This document shows, one piece after another, positions 40,625 through 52,815 of a DNA stretch of 64,000 nucleotides. The stretch covers positions 93,066 through 157,065 of the forward strand of contig QNGE01001002.1 of assembly GCA_008508345.1 (NCBI GenBank), written 5' to 3'. The notes below the pieces were generated by a model that had not been told where the DNA came from, made no database searches, and saw only the letters and a list, made by a program, of their open reading frames with translations. The position numbers and the translations under genes were made by a program. Numbering within the stretch: position 1 is the first letter of the stretch; each line of letters opens with the position of its first letter. This DNA is from Paragonimus westermani (lineage: Eukaryota > Platyhelminthes > Trematoda > Plagiorchiida > Troglotrematidae).

Positions 40625-41350
40625 TTAAAATGGGGTCGTTTTTGCACGGACTATAAATGCAGGGTATCCAGGTTTATTTGGGAGTCTTTTGCATCTCCAA
40701 CTTAAAACCTGCCAAAGCTGCGTATCACCAGCACATTCACCGGTAAGATTACTTGTCAGAGTGGAATTTCTGGTGTAGATTAGAAATAATAGGAAGCAGA
40801 CAGACTGTGATGTTGAGCGGTTTATATAGCTCACTATGAACTCTAACAATGAATACGTGGCCGTATGGGCGCCGAATAAGCCATGAATAGTTTTCACTGC
40901 GTATATCCAGGTCAGCAAGGTTGTCTAACAGGATATTACGATCGACTTTTCAAACACCTCCTTGAAGTCTAGGAACACAACATTTACTGGTAGGCGGTCT
41001 TTAGCACTTCTCTTTAAAGAGTCAGCTACAACCAGTAAACCGGCCGTACAGAGACGACCACAATTGATGTCCTAATGTTTCGGTGACAAAAGTGAGTTGA
41101 TACCTGAGTGAATCCGGTACAAGGTTGTCCGTTATACTCTTCATAATTTTTGGCATGCTCCGTAGTACAGCGATCGGTCTGAGGTTGCTAGCGTTCGTTC
41201 TAGCCCCGCCCTTGATGATGTGTGACAGGATACCATGCTTTCAAGTTGCTGAAAAAATGCAAGCGAGGTACTAGTCTTGCGAAGAAGCAAGCGCTTCTGT
41301 CAACTTATCTACACGTTCTTTCGGCGCAAGCAAGTCTAGTCATTTGGCCC
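40625..41350 (-). mobile_element. LINE RT fragment, fourth family
   Basis: Minus frames: GILSHIIKGGARTNASNLRP and KIMKSITDNLV (first RT blocks), LPVNVVFLDFKEVFEKS (motif A, Asp kept), then VCFLLFLIYTRNSTLTSNLT and CAGDTQLWQ (YADD replaced by CAGD, so the catalytic pair is lost). 5' and 3' parts are not recognised. Confidence 0.7.
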
Positions 41351-42644
41351 TAGTGAATCATGAAATTTCAACATGAGTGAGTCGGCGTGTAAGGTTATGG
41401 TGTGAGTCCGGAGGACCATTCAAATCAAGTGCCGTGGCGAGCCGTTCCCTCTCGTTTGAGTTGCTGAGAATAATGGCGTAAGTAGTGCGTTATACCTCCG
41501 TTGTCTGCGCATAAGAAGTTAGGAGCCTGAAGGCTTCATGAGAGATGATACGACAACTTTCCACTTGGTCAGAAAAGTTACGTGATCAAAATTTTAACAC
41601 ATTGCATCAACTTTTGAAGTACAATAGTAAAAATCCGACCCAACTCTATTCCACAGACTGTTTGACCCTGTGTATCTAACCTCCCGTATTTCTGACTGTT
41701 AACTGGACCTCGTCCTAGCAGTTTTTGCGTTATCGCGTCAATGTGATGGTTGTGCGAATAATCATTTATCTGTCAGTGTACTTTGCTTGAGTGGTGTGTG
41801 CATCGCCTCTCTTTGGAGCTCCGCTCGCCCCCATTGTTTTTGAACTTGTTGACTGCCCAGAAGAACTCCTTCGGATGTGAATGTCTTAGACCGTGACTAT
41901 TAGTTGGTCATTAGCATTTTCGCCACCAAATTGCAATTCATTTCCGGAAACGATTTGTCAATCGAAACTGCTGAGATTGTCAACCTATACACTTTGAGAG
42001 TTTGTTCAATAGTACTGTGGCGTTGCGTTTCAAACTTGTTTTGAACACCTGGGATCATTGGTTTATCACCATGCGTTGCTCAACGTCTTCTCACAGGATC
42101 TACATGCAGTCGGTTATGGGTTTTGCAAGTGCCCTTTTAAAACAACTATGAAGGAATTACGCAGAATCCCTAATTCCGTCCAATGGCACAGTCCGGAGAT
42201 CATTTACGGGTTTGTGAGGAATTTGGGACAAGATTCCTAACGCCTCCCTAATATTCGTAGCGTAGTAATTTTCTAATTGGTCTGTTCCCCGCGCCCTAAT
42301 TCACCCCTAAATCAACCCAAAACTGCGCAATCCATTCTAAGTTTTCCTGATATCACTGAACTGACCCTCATTCGCCATGAATTTTCCGGAAACCACGCAT
42401 TTCACACAAGAAATCAAAGACAAGAATAAACGCGGATAATGCATTGCAGTGATTAAAAAACACATTAGAACGTTCTACTGTACACTTTATCAGTCCGTAT
42501 GAGATTGCGCTTTCTGTAGAAGATGAAAAGTATGTCTGAACGAACAACTTTGAAATGTTGGCGGAGAAAGATATGAACCAATTGCTTTTCACGAAAAAGA
42601 GGGTGTACATCAATATGAACAATGAAACGTATCGTTTCCCAACT
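41351..42644. other. No recognisable gene
   Basis: A 60-codon plus frame (42058-42240) is unassigned; some of 41350-41700 may be upstream LINE linker, too eroded to call. Confidence 0.25.
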
Positions 42645-42775
42645 TGTTCTCATCCTAAGTGATAAGACGATTGAGTAAGACTTGGGGTGTGCACATCTCA
42701 ACGCGTCTGAAAATCAACTTCATGTTGAAACGCATGAAACACCGGCAGGCGTGGTGGACAAGTGGATGTGCGCTC
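42645..42775. repeat. Direct repeat D, copy 1
   Basis: Aligns with 43313-43446 (CCCAACTTGTTCTCAT versus CCCGAACTTGTCCTCAT, GAAAATCAACTTCAT versus GAAAATCAGCCTCAT, CACCGGCAGGC versus CACCGACAGGC). On the minus strand both encode an SYS-x2-LS-x2-MRTS-x2-TIR peptide. Confidence 0.55.
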
Positions 42776-43312
42776 GATCCTCGTCCACTAACAATCTAAG
42801 ACGCCTTTCCTGAAGGGCAGTCGTTAGTGTTTGGAAACAAACTGTATAGTTCCAACAATATTAGGAAATCTGATAAGCAGTTAGTTCTAGTCTAATCTGA
42901 GACCAACGGCGGCAACCAAGAGAAGAAGGAAGAGGGGCGCGAGGTGGGCTCTAACCCACTTGGCGGAACTCAAAAGCGCGTCAAGCAAGAAGTGCATGGA
43001 GACCTCGAGCGCATTAAACAACGTCGGAAATGTTCAGGTTAAACGACCTTGAACATAGAAAGAATAGATGAGTCGTTGGGAGAGGAGCAAAAATTCGTTG
43101 TGTGCAGTTAGTTGCACGGCTGAAGAAAGTGGTACTTGGTTCATATCAGGCCTCCTATAACAGACCTACACAGAAGCATGCGTACAGGACAGACAGGCAA
43201 TAAAGCGCGGTTACAGCCTGGGTCCTTAGAAAAGCTGATCACTGCACAGTCAACACGTACTTTCAGAGGGCGAGGTTCATAAATATTCTCATCACGTCAC
43301 CCTTATTGTTCC
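42776..43312. other. No recognisable feature
   Basis: Spacer between the two D repeats. Confidence 0.3.
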
Positions 43313-43446
43313 CGAACTTGTCCTCATACCAATTGATAGAAGAGTGGAATAAGACAAGCTGTGCACAACACAGCGCTGTTGAAAATCAGCCTCATATTTG
43401 AAAGTATGACACACCGACAGGCAATACGGATGAACTGGTGGACGGC
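43313..43446. repeat. Direct repeat D, copy 2
   Basis: See copy 1 at 42645-42775. It lies just downstream of the accessory ORF of the TNP2-like transposon and may be part of that element's 3' region. Confidence 0.55.
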
Positions 43447-43552
43447 TGTGGTGACGTTGGCGGTTACGTGGGAATAAGAGAACGAATGACTGGAACAGAA
43501 TTGTCAAGAAGTGGGCAGGAAGATGACGTGGGGGCGGCTGAACGAGGCCGGT

Positions 43553-44231
43553 TTAGAGTAACTGCTGGATCAGACACTGCAGTAAGAGAGATGGGACGGT
43601 GGGATGTGGGGACAACCAGGGTGGAAGAAACGAGACCGTGACAAGTGGTGACGGGAACGTCTTGACTGGAAAGCGCGAATGTTTGGCACTCCTACTCTTT
43701 CGAAAAGCCACCTGTCTCCAAGACAAACGCCGGATACTGTTCTGCTGTGGCATCAGTAGCTCGCATGGGCAAACGGCTGTCGCAGCCCTCGAAAGATGAT
43801 CGCGACAGAAGTTCCTTGAGACGCTTGCTAATAACCAATGGGATTTAAAGACACATAGAGAGTACCTGGTCCTCTGACCCCGTTCTTCCATTCGCAGAGT
43901 TCCATCAGACGAATCTACATCTAGTGTGACCTCCGCCTTCTTGACATAATGACGTGCTTGCAAATACTCGTCTGAAAACGCAGGACATAGGCATGAAATC
44001 ATCACCTGTTGTGCTGATTACTCTGACTGACATCTTTGTAGAGTAAAGCGGAGATACCCAGTGGTCCCGCAGAGCTGTGGTGAACTGATGAGACGGATGA
44101 TTTGGACACGATGCCCCGCCACCGTGTATCCACGTCGAATTCAGCGCTGCGCAACAGGGTTCGCCATTCCCCAAAAAGGTTACAACACTGTACATCTGAA
44201 GTCGAAGTTCGTTAACAGTTACGGGTGACAC
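43553..44231 (-). pseudogene. Accessory ORF of TNP2-like transposon, DUF4806-type N-terminus, copy 1
   Basis: Two overlapping minus frames. The first (44231-43905) reads VVTFLGNGEPCCAALNSTWI then PSHQFTTALRDHWVSPLYST and MSVRVI. The second continues CLCPAFSDEYLQARHYVKKA then EVTLDVDSSDG. This is the pattern of the N-terminal region of DUF4806-type proteins of invertebrates: expression-surveying V-V-F...W, then a Y-x2-AR-x3-kAE-x-(T/S)-D segment. The second part after GTLRMEERGQRTRYS is unassigned. A frameshift joins the two frames. It follows the transposase by about 450 bp on the same strand. Confidence 0.5.
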
Positions 44232-44689
44232 GAGTAAGATAAAACAAAATAAGTTACGTGTTGTAAATCTCTAACGAAACTGCAATTGTTTTTAAATGAC
44301 GTTATTGGCAAGAATGCAAGATGGGTATGTGAACGAAATGTGAGTGAAACGGGAAGAGCAAACCATTCGTTTCAATGCGAGACGCACCTACTACTAAAAC
44401 GATTGATGGTGAATCATTCACAATAAACATTTGCAAATGGTGAGAGGAAACATTTAGTGAAGGGAGGTCAAAGCGCGGTAAATGGACAATGCCGCACACT
44501 GAAATCTTCAGAATTAGGGTTACATACGTCGAAAAATATGCAGGAAACATTGTTAATAAGAGCAAAATTGTTTGTGGGAGTGGTCGTAAACAGAACCGAA
44601 TCCTTAATAAACATTGTGCATCCAGGTAAAGAAGGACAACTGATAGGTGCACCAACATCGGAATGTACGACTTAGAGGGCAGGAGAAGC

Positions 44690-46221
44690 GGAAGATCTCT
44701 CTGGTAAACATCTGCACAATTGTCTCACTGGTGGCGTTGGCCCGTTAAGCATAGATTTCGATCTGTATATGAAAAACTTAGACGAAAAGGCAGAAAATTT
44801 ATCCAGTGAACCGTGTGTGGCCACATCATCCGCAAGGTGTTTCAGCGAATGCACACTGTTCACCCTCTCCGATTGACCAGATAGCTTGCAATAACTCATA
44901 TGAATAAGTTTTCTTAATTGTTTCGCAGTCACTAAAGGTGGAGTGACATGAAATGTATATAACGGCAGACAAATCTAAAAAGTTGTTAAGCTCATCACCG
45001 TCCAAAATATTCCGCAAAGACACCGGTCCGATGTACAATAAAAATCGTCGGCATTCCGTAGCCTTCCAGGTCTTGAAGTCTGTCAGACTGCGGCCCTTGT
45101 GGGGGAAGTCACAATACGGGCTTTTCCGACATATTAAGGTCTGTCAATTTATCCGTTGGAGTGATTGCGAGCCTACACGAAAGCTCCTGGAGACTGGCCC
45201 GACTTCCGGTTACTAATCATACGACGGACAACGCCCAGACGAACCGTATGCATATAGTCAATGAAGAAAGTGGAGATGGTATCAACCGGTAGAGACAGTA
45301 ACGTGGACAGAGACGTAGAGCGTGCTATGCGAAATGGTGTGTCCATTCGAAGAGAACCACTTTGCGGCGTGAGCGTTCAAAATACACTCCCCGTTGATCA
45401 CACTTATCACAGCCGTATATGCACCGTGCCTGCGCACCTAGTAAGAATGCGAGCAATCCAGTATATCACAAATCACCTCTTTCAAACAGACCATACCGGT
45501 AACATTGTTACTCTTTATGCCGTTGCACAGCACATCATGCAATTCATGTAACACTGCCAAAAGACAGGTTGATGCCTCCCGGTTTATCGCTTCATTCATA
45601 CGCACCAACCACAAACGGCTCGGTCGCGATCGGCAAATTCAGGCAACAGAGCACAGGTCATATTGTTAACTTTCCCGCATCCGTTGTGATAAACCATCAA
45701 TATTCGCCTGGATTCCTACGGGCGTCACATCTTGTGGCTGGCTGCCTATGGCGGCATTCAAAATGCCCTTAACCAACCTCGAATAAGCTTATTCGCCCGG
45801 ATGAATGTCACGTATCGGCGAGCTTCTCGGTGTCCACAACAACATTCGGGCATCACCGGGTAACTTCGGTATTCTTTCCTTCAAGATGCGCAAAAGTCGA
45901 GTCTCCCGCACTTTAGGAGTGTTGCAAAAATTGCTCAGTCTCGAAGGCGGTTGACAACGCTAGCCTTAGGGAGATCAGCTCCCGGGTCCAGCGCACCAGT
46001 TTCTGTTGAGCTGTCTAGTACACCTGAAATCAGTCGTTTGCATTATGAAAATATAATTTACCTTCACAAAGCGGTTGTGATATGCGTTCCGGTACAGATG
46101 TCGTAATGGATGAATAACGTTGGCAAACATCTATATTCTCCAAGGATTCTTGCACATCACGGTCAAGCTGAGAAAATGAGCGTTGAAAATTTCGGTAAAT
46201 AGTGGAACGACTGGCTAACAC
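44690..46221 (-). pseudogene. TNP2-like (EnSpm/CACTA-like) transposase, most complete copy
   Basis: Minus-strand blocks in family order over several frames: LRILKERIPKLPGDARMLLW (about 45880), QANIDGLSQRMRES (about 45690; family VNIDGLPLFKSS), a region ending LHDVLCNGI, CGCDKCDQRGVYFE (zinc-type CxxC, about 45400), FFIDYMHTVRLGVVRRMI (45270; family DYMHLVCLGV), SLTDFKTWKATECRRFLLYI then GPVSLRNIL (45100-45000), VNSVHSLKHLADDVATHGSL then DKFSAF (about 44850) and LNGPTPPVRQLCRCLPE. Such proteins cut and paste DNA. Frameshifts and stops make this copy inactive. I name the family from motif memory. Confidence 0.75.
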
Positions 46222-47436
46222 TTCAGAAAACCACTAATGCCAAAATAAATAAAATAATGTCTTTTACTTCAGCGTCATCGTGATGCTACTCAGACATAAT
46301 GGCAACTTCGGCAAACCTCACAACAGACGGAAACGTCGGGAAGGGCGTAAATTTGAACGCGGCGCGGTGAATAGTTGAAACGGTTTGAGTTTGGCTAAAC
46401 AGAGGACGAGTATATCAGCACATCGATTATTTCCTACATCTGAATGCCATTTCTTTGTTTTATACATATAAAGTGTACACTGATGTGCATCGACAAAATA
46501 TCGGTCAAAATAAAACAACCCTAAATTCTCCGTAAACGACCCTAATTCACCATTGAATGAATCCCTAGTTGATGCCAGCAGGGTGATAACTTGTAGGCTA
46601 GGTGCATTGCGAACGGCTGCTGTGTACTGATTATGGGAGCATAAGCTATGCAGCACTACGTCTTGAAATTTGAAATGCATACCACAAAGACTAGTCCTCT
46701 TTCATTAGATGATTAGTTGAGGTTTCTACTCAGTACGATTTTCTGACAAGGCACAAAGTGCAGGGTGAAACCGAACTGGTCATTTTTGTGTTCAGGTATG
46801 AGAGTATTTTCCGGATGTCCGTCTGACATGCGACGTTCGCCAGCTGGTAGTCAGCCGACTTAAGACAGGTGTGCCAGCATCTTTCAAAAATTGACTCGTC
46901 TGGAGCGGCGTCCAGCCGGCAGTGAAGGGGAGTGTAGAGGCCTGATCAGTCAGATGATAAGAAATAACCAAAATATGGCAACGCCGAAAGAAGCTGTAAC
47001 ATTGACGGGGTGTACCAGCGGTATACGCAAAAGTAAGAGGAAGACGTTTCCAAAATTGGGAATGACTCACTAACAGATTGAAACCTGTGGAACTGAATAG
47101 ATCACCGCTCGAGGTAAAAGAGTAGGCCAGCAGTTAGGTCCGGACGACGACTGATGGATAATTCCACACACGACGTGGAATGGCGAATGTCTGGCGTTGA
47201 TGGGCCAACAAACATGCGGAGCTGGAGAAAGTTTTCCTGTGCGATTAATAGAACAACCCAAATATCCACGCAAAACGAAGAAGGAAGAGACAACGCGCGG
47301 TAACACTCTTTTTCGTCAAGACAGCCGAATTCAAAGTTGATGACTTCAAACAGGTGTACAATTGAAGTTGACGGAACGGTAGATAGAAAAATATACCAAA
47401 GGGTTGGAAAATAAAATTACGAACTATAGGCACTAC
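46222..47436 (-). other. Upstream of transposase copy 1 / possible 3' LTR of the gypsy element
   Basis: A minus-strand TGTAGTGCC start at 47437 immediately follows the putative polypurine tract of the Ty3/gypsy element, so some hundred bases below 47437 are probably its 3' LTR; the end was not determined. The unassigned minus frames 46680-46318 and 47070-46792 lie here. Confidence 0.35.
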
Positions 47437-47450
47437 AATACTCCCCCGCA
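47437..47450 (-). other. Putative polypurine tract of the Ty3/gypsy element
   Basis: The minus strand reads GCGGGGGAGTATTGTAGTG: a purine run followed by TG, the usual junction to a 3' LTR, about 80 bases after the end of the integrase reading. Confidence 0.45.
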
Positions 47451-47559
47451 AGAGCGTTTGTGGGTTCAAAACACAAAGAACAGCAGTAAAGAGAAAAAAC
47501 CGACAAAACGTTCGTCAACCATATTACGTATTGTAATCTGCTAGGTGTTCCGGCCAGTG

Positions 47560-49381
47560 TAGCGACCGTCCTCTACGCGTGGTGCGTTGTTCAGGAACAC
47601 AAGGGGCTGAACTACGGATGGATGTAATAATGTTGGAGGTGGGGAGGGGTTGTTTTCAGTCGGTATCTGGTCGGTTGGGTAGAAATCCTGATCTATGTAG
47701 GCTGATTTCAGTCGATCAGTGGATACGGATTCGTTTCGTCCGAACCTTTCAATGATGAAAAACTTGTCGTCGCGTTAAACCACTTTGAAGGGCAGAGGTA
47801 TCGTGGTTGCAGTGGTAGCCTCAATGCACCCTGGCGCATAAACACAAATTTACTTGTGCAAGTCCGATGATTTATGTTCGCGGCGCCAGCGCTGACGGGT
47901 TGGTGTGAAACGAAGACTGGACATGTGTTGTCGTAAGCATGAAATGGAACCCGTACCTGAATCTAAGTGTGTCGACGGTAGAAACAATTTCCTTGGGAGG
48001 TGTCAATTGGTACCGTGAACTTATTCCGAAGTAGTACAACCGATATCCTCTTCAACGGTGAACCGGATTCAAAGGAGAACTAGTGACAGGCGTTTGCTCC
48101 ATTTCGTTGCGTCGGACAGGGCGGTTATCGATGCCTTTAATTGCCAGTGAAACCGATCGACCAAACCATTGGCACAAGGATGGTATGCAGTCGTTTCAAT
48201 GTGTGACCAGCCCAGTAACTGTAAAACGTTGAGAAAAAGAGAAAACCGGAACTGGGTGCTTCGACCCGTGATGATTGTAGATGGCACACCAAAATCAGCG
48301 ACCAATACACCAAAAAGGTTCCAGCAATTGTTTCCGCTGAAACACCTCTAATAGGCACAGCCAAAGGCCAACGGGTGGAACGATTGACGGCGGTCAGTAT
48401 GTACGTACAATCGTCGGAGAGTGGTAATGATCCCACGATGTCCAGGTGCACATGAGGAAAACGAGCGTCTAGCTGAGAGAATGTGCCAGGTGTAGTAACT
48501 GTGTGCCTGTGCACTTTGCCCCCTTGACACTCGATACACTGTTGTGACCAGAGACGAACATCTTTATTCATAGAAGGCCAAACAAAATGTTGTGCAATCG
48601 GCTCCAGTGTCCCACGTTTCCCAGGGTGTGATAAAAAGTGGAGATGATTAAAAGCGGTGCGACAATAAGAAATTGGGACAAAGGGTCTAGGTATATCCGT
48701 CGAAATGTCGCATAGAATGTCACCAGCTTGTGTCGGTGGAGGTACGGTAGACAACACAAGGGACTTACAAGTGGAGATGTCCTTCACGTCCTCACTGCAC
48801 TGCTGGGCAGTGGCCATTTTAGCCAGATCGAAGGGGAGTGACGATTGGACCAAGTTGACGTCGTGGCGTGATAATATATCAGCAACGATGTCAATGTCAC
48901 CACGTAGGTGTCGGATGTCTGTGGTGAACTGGGAGATGTAGTCCAAATGTCTGATTTCACTCGGGGAGTAACGATCCGGTTTGGCGTGAAAAGCGAATGT
49001 TAAGGATTTGTGGTCGGTTTGCACAACAAAGTGTCGGCCTTCCAAAAGGTGTCGAAAGTAGAGGGTCGTCAAATAAATAGCTAGCAGCTCACGTCCAAAG
49101 GTACTGTACTTCATCTTTGCTGCTTGTAGCTTTCTACAGGAAGGGGCCAAAGATTGCTGTTCACCGTTTACGGATTGTTCTAAGACTGCATCAACAGCGG
49201 CGTTTGATGCAACCGTTGTGAGAAGGAGACAGGCGTTTGGATAGCAACTGATAAAACATAGTTCAGTTGCGTGACATAAAGCTTCTTTTACCGCTGGGAA
49301 AGCGTCTTTGGCTTTGAGTGGGAGCTCAATGGACTTGCGTTTTGAGTCAACCAAGTCGGTGAAAAGTTGAGGACTCGTCAA
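47560..49381 (-). pseudogene. Gypsy RNase H and integrase, long ORF with damaged active sites
   Basis: The 414-codon minus frame 49381-48137 holds RNase H (SNAAVDAVLEQ, where the first Asp of SDTA is Asn; KYSTFGRELLAIYLTTLYFR; TDHKSLTFA), the zinc-binding HLHFLSHPGKRG...CIECQ (H-x-H...C-x2-C) and the first part of the integrase core (HVHLDIVGSLP, first catalytic Asp). The core continues in another frame (48305-48069): FGVPSTIITGRSTQF (second Asp changed to Gly) and NGLVDRFHWQLK (catalytic Glu changed to Asp). The C-terminal tail reads SVSTDRLKSAYID near 47700. The long open frame is notable for a dead element. Confidence 0.88.
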
Positions 49382-49399
49382 AGTTGAGCCATCGTTGTG

Positions 49400-50010
49400 G
49401 GGGTCGGAAGATTCGAGATAGAGTCTACCTTATCTGACAAAGGTGTGATTCCGATTAGATCGACACGATGTCTCGGGAAATCCAGTAAACTAACTACAAA
49501 GGCACACTTAGTGATGGTAATTTTGATATCGTATTACCCGAAGCGGCCGAAAACTCTGCGGAGGTGAGATAAATGTTCCCCGCTAGAGCGGCTAGCAATC
49601 GGGACATCAATGTGGACGTATGAAGAACGGCGTTCACGCAATACTTCGTCTGTGAATCTCTGAAACGTTTGAGCTGCATTACGAAGCCCGAAGGGTTATT
49701 TTGTGAACTGGAGAAGTCCAAAAGGTGTGATGGCTGTCTTCGGAATGTCCTCTCCGGCAACCTGGATGTGGTAGTTGGCGCCTACTAGGTTGAATTGAAA
49801 GAAAATAGTAGCGCCTACAAGTACTAAAGAAAAATCCTGTATGTGAGGTATACAGAGTACTCGTCCGGGATCGTGCAGTTGTTGAGAACGTGGTAATCAC
49901 CGCAAGGTCCTCAATCACCATGTGAAGTGGTGTCGCTCAAGAGCTGTTTGAAAGTAGAATTAGGCCCAACTGTAGCATATGTTCGAATTCGGCATTAGCT
50001 ATTTTGAGTT
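49400..50010 (-). pseudogene. Gypsy reverse transcriptase, decayed
   Basis: CGDYHVLNNCTIPDEYSVYL, FSFNLVGANYHIQVAGEDIP (Asp of motif A changed to Asn), KTAITPFGLLQFTK then a stop then PFGLRNAAQTFQRFTDEVLR, and SSYVHIDVPIAS where FVYIDDILVAS is expected. So YIDD has become HIDV and motif A has lost its Asp: catalytically dead. Confidence 0.82.
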
Positions 50011-50640
50011 TGTCAGGGTGTTAACGGCGTGAACGAGAGAAAATCGGAGGACAACATGTTGTAATGTGATGTTTTACGTTGGGAGCAACCGTCTCGGTGT
50101 ATGAACATGGCCGGGTTAACGAATGAAGTCATCAATAGGGGCCTTCTTAAAACCAAACTGGATCTCCTTGGAGGGTTTCTCACAGCTTCATGTGAAATTT
50201 CGAGCCCGATATGACCAATGGGACCGAAATTGCCAAATCCGATTTACTATTTTAACTGTCGAACTGAGACTCCCTTCGAACAGTGCGTACCGTTGCTTAC
50301 CCAAAAAACCGGAACATTGGAGCAACAGTTTCAAAGGCAACATCGAATTTGTTCAAGCCGTTACTGGAGTTCCGTTTAACTGCCCAAGGCTCGCTTTGGG
50401 AGATACTGATGGCCTGCAAAGTTTGGCCACGCAGACGAGAATGTGTCAGCCAGTGTCGTCCCAACGGGACCACCCATCACAGCGGAAGTGCCCGAACAAC
50501 CTTTTGCGCACCGTCGATGGGTTTACCCACTGTATGCAATAGAAGTGGGCGGAGGTGGCTGTTCTCTATAAACGCTGGTCGGAAAACTTCCTTCGACGAT
50601 CTAGCTAGAACCAAAAAGCTGGAAACCTCTGTTTCTAATA

Positions 50641-51349
50641 ATCTATTTTGCTAAGTCCTCGTCGGGTCAGACTTACCGATGGAAACGAAACCGGGCGCTC
50701 CCGCAGAGATTCTTAAAGAATATCTGTTGCGTCAACCCCCGACAGGAAGGCAAGTAATTCGCACTAGTGTGTGGTATATGATGGCGATCATGATTTCCAA
50801 CATGCCGACGATTTGGAGGCACGTCGTTAGAGGGTTGACATGCGGTTCATAGGTAGTGCAAACAATGCTTTATTCATCCGCTATCAAACAACGCTACCCA
50901 GTGCTGCATAATTCGCGTACATTTTTCAAAGCCTTCATACAGCTGGCGACATCACAAACTGATGCACGCATAACCGGTGTCTTTGGGTCTGAACTCAACC
51001 TGAATGGGTCAAGCTGTACAGCCGCGTCTTTGCATGATAAAGGAGTTCATTGTGGCTACGTGCCCGTTATTTTGATTAGGGCAGCCAGGACGGTCGAAAC
51101 GTGTGCCCTCGATAACTGCTTGGGTAACACTCAGATAAATCTTCAGCCGAACGATAAAAGCTCCTGGCGAGTGAGCGTACGTCCAGCATTAGTACACTGG
51201 GTAAGATGGATGCTACTAAGTGTCGACAGCTGATGGATGGACGTAGGATTAAGATCAACAGGGTCTTTACATACGTCACTTGATCTTGACATGTCGATTC
51301 ACTGTCACCAATTCCTGACGTAAAATCAGCAATGTTTGTGTAAACTGCA
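50641..51349. other. No confident feature; possible eroded LINE segment
   Basis: Plus-strand APAEILKEYLLRQPPTGRQ near 50700-50760 faintly recalls an RTE-type RT start, too weak to call. Frames 50856-51233 (plus) and 51462-51076 (minus) are unassigned. Confidence 0.2.
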
Positions 51350-51640
51350 CATGGCAGTAACATTTGAACAAACCAGCCACAAAGTTTTGACCTTCCGCGT
51401 GATAACAGTACAACCAGTTTCATGGCAAGAAGACTGATTGCATCAGCGCCTTGTGTATGCAAAAACTTACCAATTTTGTCCGATCAATACTGTCGGCTTA
51501 CTGATATGTTGTTGCTGTGTGTAGTCTGCATAGAAGTTACTGGTTACATGTTAGTGAATCGGGGTAGTAAATCGAAATGTTAGCATCTCGCGACATTTCT
51601 TCTTTCTATTTTGACTAAATGGAGAGACGGAACCCAGCGT
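51350..51640 (+). mobile_element. Penelope-like element remnant (endonuclease end and 3' terminus)
   Basis: Weak frames give HLNKPATKF (HLxxTGHxI region) and ISALCMQKL (PALCAQK region) at 51360-51460. At 51573-51606 AATGTTAGCATCTCGCGAC followed by ATTTCTTCTTTCT matches the terminal block at 4883-4914. Diverged but in the same order as at 4690-4925. Confidence 0.4.
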
Positions 51641-52167
51641 ATTATACTCTACAGTAGAAGGCCTTTGCTGTCAGGGCCTTCCGGCTGAGCGGGAAGGAAA
51701 GATATCCGGGAAAGACGTTCTGCGTCGGCCACACCTAATTATTTTGCCTCTCAGTTCGATGCCCAAAGATAAGGTCTTCATACCGATAGGCTGCGATATC
51801 CGGAGACATATCGGCGGGCAGGAAGCAGACATCAGCCGTACGCTGTGAAGGCCATCTTGGGTTGAAATTCTCGGGGCTCTACGTCATTGTTAATAAGCAG
51901 AAAAGCCAGAGTCCTTGCGAAAAGGAACCAATAATCAACATCGTCACGATGGCCTGCATATAGCAAAAAAGTGAGAGTATGAGAACATCTGATTTGTTGT
52001 GTTAACACTACCTCTCCACCTTTCTGAACAAACTGCGGTCAAGAATAATCCACGAACCCGAAGTCTTAGAAACTATCATGCACACCGTCTACGACACTTT
52101 TGTAAATTTCGTCGTTATCCTGATCGTTACTAGATTTTAGAAAACTACTCAGATCCCAATTTGACAA
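51641..52167. other. No recognisable feature
   Basis: Short frames only. Confidence 0.3.
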
Positions 52168-52815
52168 TTAAAGTTTGCCGTGACTGTAGGAGAAGTTTGG
52201 TTGCGGTTGTGATGGCGAGCTGCTGTTGATATAAGTCATCACATTGTTCATTACGACCCCGAAAGTTACGAACATGTCTAACGGCTTGTGTGGCAGTTCC
52301 TTTAACTCCTTGCTGTCGGTTCGGATTTTCGATATCTGTTTCTCAAACGGTTGCTGTTTGCTGCAGTCACTTAGAATTTCAGAAGACGAAAGTGACTGCA
52401 TGGGAGAAACCAACGATAGGACTTTGGGAAGTGCAAAATCTGTGGGATACACAAAACATGTATTATACGGGACAGATTAACTTTGTATCCAGGATGGTGT
52501 TTTGAGGTAATAGCATCGGGATTTACACAATCAAAGACGTACGTAAAGAGTTGTCACTCTGTTGACCACGTTAATTCCCCCTGAGAGAGAATAGGCGAAC
52601 AACCCCTCTGAAAAAGGGGTCACGGTTTGTGTTCTCACTTTTGGACTGACTTTTTGCGTGGCCTTCTGTATGATGACAAGTGGTGAGGTATAATGGCAGA
52701 AAAATAACCTAATTCCTCGTTTACGAATGGGAACATCCACGTCTGGAGCATCAGCGGAGGCAAATTCGGACATCAACTCAGCCCGCTGTTCATAATGTCT
52801 TGCCCTCTCGTGCAA
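52168..52815 (-). pseudogene. Accessory ORF of TNP2-like transposon, DUF4806-type, copy 2
   Basis: An exon-like minus segment after ATCCACAG at 52815 reads LHERARHYEQRAELMSEFAS then ADAPDVDVPIRKR: the AR-x2-(Y/K)-x3-AE-x-(T/M)S motif shared with copy 1 (LQARHYVKKAEVTLDVDSSD). Further down (52452-52168) comes MYPTDFALPKVLSL... with FEKQISKIRTDSKELKELPH, like the helical region ahead of DUF4806. Same strand and position relative to its transposase as copy 1. Confidence 0.5.

Larger units (their letters stand above)
47525..50640 (-). mobile_element. Ty3/gypsy retroelement pol remnant
   Basis: Minus-strand order: decayed protease/spacer (50640-50150), RT (50010-49400), RNase H and integrase (49381-47560), polypurine tract (47441). 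The spacer reads KLKIANAEFEHMLQLGLI before the RT, as in gypsy pol. The integrase is followed by NESVSTDRLKSAYID and a short proline-rich tail. No chromodomain seen. gag and the 5' LTR are not found to the right. Confidence 0.85.

Noticed and set aside
42058..42240. 60-codon plus ORF as a host exon
   Set aside because: No convincing splice sites, no recognised family and a length expected by chance.
44953..45551. Plus-strand ORFs of 87 and 96 codons
   Set aside because: Antisense shadows of the TNP2-like transposase (WKATE and DYMH blocks are on the minus strand).
50123..50654. Plus-strand ORFs of 139 and 123 codons
   Set aside because: They lie antisense to the protease/spacer part of the gypsy pol, which continues into clear RT on the minus strand; no homology of their own.
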